A stretch of 64,000 nucleotides of DNA from Voacanga thouarsii. Taxonomy: Eukaryota > Streptophyta > Magnoliopsida > Gentianales > Apocynaceae. The notes under the pieces are model-generated. The model was not told the DNA's origin. It saw only the letters and a list, made by a program, of their open reading frames with translations, and did no database searches. This document shows positions 59,343 through 64,000 of the stretch, piece after piece. A program made the position numbers and the translations under genes. Where the stretch lies: positions 8,866,001 through 8,930,000 of the forward strand of contig JANUWF010001783.1 of assembly GCA_026120185.1 (NCBI GenBank), in the 5' to 3' direction. Within the stretch, counting starts at the first letter, position 1, and each line of letters begins with the position of its first letter.

Positions 59343-60416
59343 TATTACATCTAATGTTCTCCAGTCTAAATACGGAACCAAGGCAACTGCTTATAATATA
59401 GACTGCTCTCTAAGAGAGATATTTACTGACAAGATCTGACTTGTAAGATAGGAAGCTCTTAAGATAATCATGAACACTAAGATGGCTAAGAGGGCATCAT
59501 TTCGAGAGCATATGCTCAAGTTGATTGTTGTTTTCAAAGAAGCAGAGGTACTTAGTGTGGTTATTAACCTTGAGAGTCAAATAGACATGGTTATCAATAC
59601 TCTATCAGAGTTCTTTACCCAATTCAAGTTGAATTACAACATAAATAAGATGAGCGTAACTCTTTCTGAGTTAATAAAGGAGCTCCAAGTGATAGAGAAG
59701 ATCATGAAGCTAAAGTTTACAGCTCTATTATCTAAAAACTCGTCTTCTAGAACCAAACCCAAGGTTATAAAGTTCAGGAAGAAGAAGGTATACAACTAGA
59801 TTAGCCAGTGCTAGGCCCAATACAAAGCCTAAAGTGAAATACTTTAAGTGTGGCAAGAAGGATAATTGGAAAAATGAGTACCCAAATTTCTTAGCCAAGA
59901 ACAAAGGTACAATTCTCTTTCTTGAATCTATTTTGATGGTTAGATCTTTATCTACTTGGATTGTAGACTCTAAAGCCACTGATCATATTTTCAAATACTC
60001 TTTGCTTGGGTTAAGAAATATAAGAAGACTTAGTAAAATGGAGCATGCACTTTGAGTTGGCAATAGAGCTAAAGTTTGGGCAAAGGTAGGTGGAGAAATG
60101 ATACTATGTTTTAGTTTAGATAGGGTTCAAAAAATGTTTTATGTTCTAGTTTTTAAACAGAATTTGATTTCAGTTCTAAATTGATAGATCATGGTTATTT
60201 TACTAGTGTTACAATCAATAGAAACAAAAACTTTATTTGTTCTCGAAACATATATGGTAATTTATTTCATTTGAATCCTGTAAGTCATCAAATCAACAAT
60301 ACAAAAACTAAATCAACTAATAAGAAGAGAAAGACCATGACAAATGATTTGTATTTATGGCACCTTAACTTGGGACATATTAATCCTAATCAGATTCAAA
60401 GGTTGATTCGTGATGG
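59343..60416 (+). pseudogene. Copia gag, zinc knuckle, protease and pre-integrase, 5' part
   Basis: 59343-59800: gag with SLREIFTDK, MNTKMAKRASFREHMLKLI, QIDMVINTLSEFFTQFKLNY and SLIKEL-type blocks. The zinc knuckle near 59830 reads YFKCGKKDNWKNEYP, having lost one Cys, the His and the last Cys. The protease near 59950 reads WIVDSKATDH where DSGAT is usual. 60181-60416 has LWHLNLGHINPNQIQRLIRDG, the pre-integrase block, which stops at the solo LTR. Dead copy. Confidence 0.82.
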
Positions 60417-62155
60417 TGTTAGTGTTGTGCCCTCGAAGCAATCACTTGTACTTTGTATATAACACATTTGTTTTATAATACAAGACATTATCTTTTAGTT
60501 TATCTTATTCACTTTCATGTAAAATAACTTCCAGATAAAGTCTCTAGTATAATACTGTATTAAGGAAATCATGATAGAGATCATGATTTGAGATTCCTAC
60601 TACATTGTATTGTGTTAGTATTTAAATAACCTTTAGTCATAGTATTAATGAGATCGGACATCGTTAATGCGTTAAGACTAGTACGTGTTAGATTTCTTGA
60701 TCTAATCAGGCGGTAGTTCTCACATCCATGAGTATTGTGATACTCAAAATTAACACGTGAATGCTTGTTAATAGAACAAGTACATTGGATGACTTAATTA
60801 TGAGATAATCACATAGATAACTATTTAATACCAGTGATAGAATCTCATTATAGCAAACGTGCAAATATTTTTAGACTTGAGATTTCTAAGGTACTTTGTT
60901 TGTTGAGCATTGTACTTTGATTCCAATCTCTGGAGCCAGATCGAGGACTGCCTATGGGATGAATATTGGGTACAATGTGAGGTAAACAAAAATAGTTGAG
61001 ACGGTCAATAAAGGATTCACCATTCCTAATAGTAGGGGCGAATATCTCACGGCCACTTGTTAGAATTAATACTTGTGAAATCCTTGGCTAAGGTGACTGT
61101 GTATTAAAAACAATTCCAATTGATACATATGTAGAGTAGTAAATTCCTGGTACAAGTACAATATATTTAGGCCAGAATTAATATTTATTCTGGAGGAAGT
61201 TGGCACAAATTTTGTACTCTAAATCGAATAAGATATTGTATGGTGAAAGAAATTTATTGTACTGCAATTTTTATTAAAGGTTCATGTCAAGCCACTTGAC
61301 TTTCTGAATTCTTGGATGGTTATGATGTGTTGCTAGATACCATTTAATTAATTGATGAATTAATAAACCAATCTTAATAAGAATTAATAAGTTAATTCTA
61401 AATTATTAATGATTATTAATCTAAAAAATGTTTAGATTAATTAATTCATATTCGCTACTAATAGACCGCGAAACCTAATAGGTCATACACAATAGATGAT
61501 TAAGTATTCAAGATGTTATTTGATAATATTATAGGGTTAATTTTGAGAAGAAAAAGTTATTATGATTAAATTATAATTAGTTATAATTTTGAGCCAAATT
61601 GTGATTGCTAAAACTTGTGAGTTCCAATTGCAATTTGTGAATTCTAATTTAATTAGAATTCACAGAAACGTGTGTTTCTGCATTTTTTCAGGGATTACTC
61701 CAGAATGGATGCCGATTACATTTTGAATATAGCAGAGAGAGAATGGTTCTCTTGGGGGGAAAAACCAGAATACACACAACCTTCCTCTCTCTCTCTCTCT
61801 CTCATTTTCTTCTATTCTTAGAAAACAAACCCTAGCCGCCTTCACGTTCTCTGCTAGCACAGAAAATGTTTGGTTTCTTGAGCCTTTCTCCGTGTGGACA
61901 CTGCCAAAGGGAGTTCTACACTTGGACTCCAGTGGCGAAGACGTTGTTCTCTGGTTAGCCAATTGAAATCACAAGGGTTGTGCTGGATCGCGCCTTCAGC
62001 AGTCGAATAATTTTGAACTACAGAGACATCCATTAAGGTATTATATTTATCTGTCTTTTGATCCATCTATTACATATACATGCGGTTCTCTTGGCTAGAA
62101 TCCTTTTAATTCCGCTACGTAATGCATATCTGGTGCATATGTAAAGGTTCTAATA
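60417..62155 (+). mobile_element. Solo LTR of copia family Y, copy 2, GATGG target duplication
   Basis: Starts TGTTAGTGTTGTGCCC and ends TTCTAATA (expected CTAACA). GATGG flanks it on both sides (60412-60416 and 62156-62160). The broken coding sequence resumes in frame with GSLDSLDIGK after the right GATGG. 1739 bp, non-coding, with a (CT)n run at 61783-61804. Homologous to 38133-39690. One LTR with a perfect duplication and no internal part means LTR-LTR recombination. Confidence 0.9.
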
Positions 62156-64000
62156 GATGGGTCATTGGACTCATTGATATTGGAAAAATAGTCTTAGTGT
62201 GTTCATGCCTTAAAGAGAAGATAACCAAAAGGTTATTCAACTAAAAGGTGAAAAAGGCTAAAGAAATACTAAGCATTATTTATAGTGATGTTTGTAGTTT
62301 AATAACTATACTAGCTAGAGGTGGATAAGAGTGCTTTATCATGTTCACTAATGACTACTCACGCTTTGGACATGTTTATTTGATAAGATGTAAGTCTGGC
62401 TCTTATGAGAAATTTAAATAGTATAAGGCTAAAGTATAGCGCCAAATGGGTAAACAAAACAATGCATTGAGATCAAATCGTGGTGGAAAGTATCTTCTCG
62501 ATAAGTTTAGAGATTACTTAGTATATTACGGAATAGTGTCTTAGCAAATTACACATGGGACACCCTAGTAGAATGGAGTAATTAAAAGAAGGAATAGAAC
62601 ATTGCTAAAAATAGTCATAAGCATGATGAGTCATACATCTTTGTATATTTCTTTTTAGGTATATGCTCTAGAAATAAAAACATATATTCTGAACTTGATA
62701 CATTTCAAATCGGTATCTAAAACTCTTTATGAGATGTGGATTGGACGAAAGCCCAATTTGAATCATCTCTGGATATGGGGACGTTCAGCTTCTGTACTGA
62801 TTAAGGAGAACAAGCTAGAACTAATATCAGAATTGTACTATTTCGTTGGGTATCCAAAAGGTACTAAAGGTGGATATTTCTATAATTATAAGAAGCAAAA
62901 TGTGCTTGTTGGCATTCATGCTAGATATTTAGAAGATGATTAGAAAATATCTAACAGTAGTTCAAGTCAGGTGGAATTAGAAGAGAATACATCATTCTTT
63001 TCAAATCACAGTAATCCAATTGAGGAAACAAGAGAAACATAACCTAACATTCCTATACAAGTGGAGCTTTATCGTAGTGGAAGAGTAACTCTCGTTCTAG
63101 AAAGATGGACCGAAGAGATCTTTATTTTAGTCTCTGAGCATTAAGAATAAGATCCCACTAAATATTAAGAGGCTATTGCTGACCTTGATACAGATAAATG
63201 GCTAGAAGTAATAAATACAGAGATTGAATTTATGCATATTAACCACGTTTGGGATCTTATCATTACATCTGAAGAGATAAAATCCATAGGGTGTAAGTAG
63301 GTATACAAGAAGAAAAGAAAAGTAGATGGGAAGGTTAAAATCTTGAAAGCAAGATTAGTACCAAAATGGTTCACTCAGAAAGAAGAGATCGATTATGAGG
63401 AAACCTTTTGCACCGATAGCCATGATTAAATCCGTTAATGTACTTCTAGCCATCGCTTGTCATTATGACTACGAGATATAACAAATGAATATTAAGACTG
63501 CCTTTCTTAATAACAATCTTAATGAGAACATCTATATGTCCCAACTAAAAGGATTTAATACTAAAGATCAAGAACACATGGTTTGCAAAGCTTAAGAAGA
63601 CTATTTATAAACTTAAACAAGCTTCAAGATCTTGGAACATACGTTTTAATGAAGCTGTAAAATCTTATGGTTTTGTTCAAAACGTAGATAAACTATGTGT
63701 TTATAGGAAATTAAATGGTGAGAATGTGTCATTCTTCATACTATATATAGATGATATTCTACTAATTGAAAATGATGTAGATATATTATTATCTATTAAG
63801 GTTTGACTATCTAGTTAATTTGGTATGAAATATTTAAAAAAAGCCAGTTACATTTTTAGTATAAAACTTCTTAGAGATATGAAGTAAAGAATATTAGGCT
63901 TATCCCAGGCATCTCACATTAACAAAAAGTTGTTAATGTATAACATGGACCAGTGTAAAGGGGCATTAATATCATTTAGACACGGATTGATCCTATCTTC
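62156..64000 (+). pseudogene. Copia integrase and reverse transcriptase, decayed
   Basis: Integrase from 62156: YSDVCSL (first Asp), FTNDYSRFGHVYL, LRSNRGGKYL (second acidic site; Asp is Asn), NGVIKRRNRTLL. 62695-62943: C-terminal IN with LYEMWIGRKPNLNHLWIWG and YYFVGYPKGTKGGYFY. RT from about 63170: DKWLEVINTEIEFMH, VYKKKRKVDGKVKILKARLV, and the catalytic YIDDILL near 63742. Stops and frame changes are frequent (for example at 63298-63300 and 63400-63430). The sequence leaves the window before RNase H. Confidence 0.82.

Larger units (their letters stand above)
59343..64000 (+). mobile_element. Decayed Ty1-copia element, split by a solo LTR and cut by the window end
   Basis: Gag, protease, pre-integrase, integrase and RT can be read in order on the plus strand. 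A family-Y solo LTR (60417-62155) interrupts the pre-integrase region. Every domain carries stops or frameshifts. The 5' LTR was not identified and the 3' end is outside the window. Confidence 0.85.

Noticed and set aside
1..64000. A new multi-gene functional system (defence, toxin-antitoxin, biosynthetic cluster)
   Set aside because: No clustered intact genes exist here. Apart from the NLR all coding traces belong to mobile elements.

Overview
The window is a repeat-dominated stretch of plant nuclear DNA, most probably from a eudicot. Three things support this: a coiled-coil NB-ARC LRR resistance gene, Ty1-copia and Ty3-gypsy polyproteins of plant lineages, and CACTA elements with plant-type subterminal repeats. 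The sequence is AT-rich and gene-poor. I see only one candidate host gene, an NLR at 3161-5882, and it carries a single-base frameshift. Nothing bacterial, organellar or viral was recognised. I cannot name the species.

Layout. 1-2440: 3' part of a decayed plus-strand copia element. 3161-5882: NLR. 6200-6595: candidate MITE. 7090-9396: short non-autonomous LTR element on the minus strand with a TATAG target-site duplication and an internally duplicated leader. 9769-10757: candidate TIR element. 11756-17414: near-complete minus-strand copia with 358-bp LTRs and an AATTT duplication. 18648-18828: hairpin MITE. 19712-35691: a 16-kb plus-strand gypsy element, decayed, with a long antisense reading frame (plant mobile domain plus coiled coil) between pol and the 3' LTR. 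Inside its 5' internal region sits a 4.1-kb CACTA-type element (21229-25324) that carries a two-exon RKD/RWP-RK transcription-factor pseudogene.

35692-49525 is a nest. A copia gag fragment is interrupted by a long LTR (family X). That LTR is itself interrupted by an LTR of another family (Y) and by a 7.1-kb CACTA element (40486-47550, GCC duplication) holding a transposase fragment and a satellite of about 153 bp repeated 12 times. A second X-family LTR follows. 49526-53068 has no recognisable gene. 53069-57343 is a small minus-strand gypsy derivative with 1.1-kb LTRs. 59343-64000 is a decayed plus-strand copia whose coding region is split by a 1.74-kb family-Y solo LTR with a GATGG duplication.

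How the parts relate. There is no operon or pathway here; the logic is insertion order. Because the RKD pseudogene lies between CACTA ends that lie inside a gypsy element, it is best read as a captured gene fragment rather than a native locus. The most distinctive signals are that capture, the satellite inside the second CACTA, the antisense PMD/coiled-coil frame of the gypsy element, the duplicated primer-site leader of the short LTR element, and the one-base lesion in the NLR. Alignments and counts were made by eye, and element borders marked approximate are estimates.
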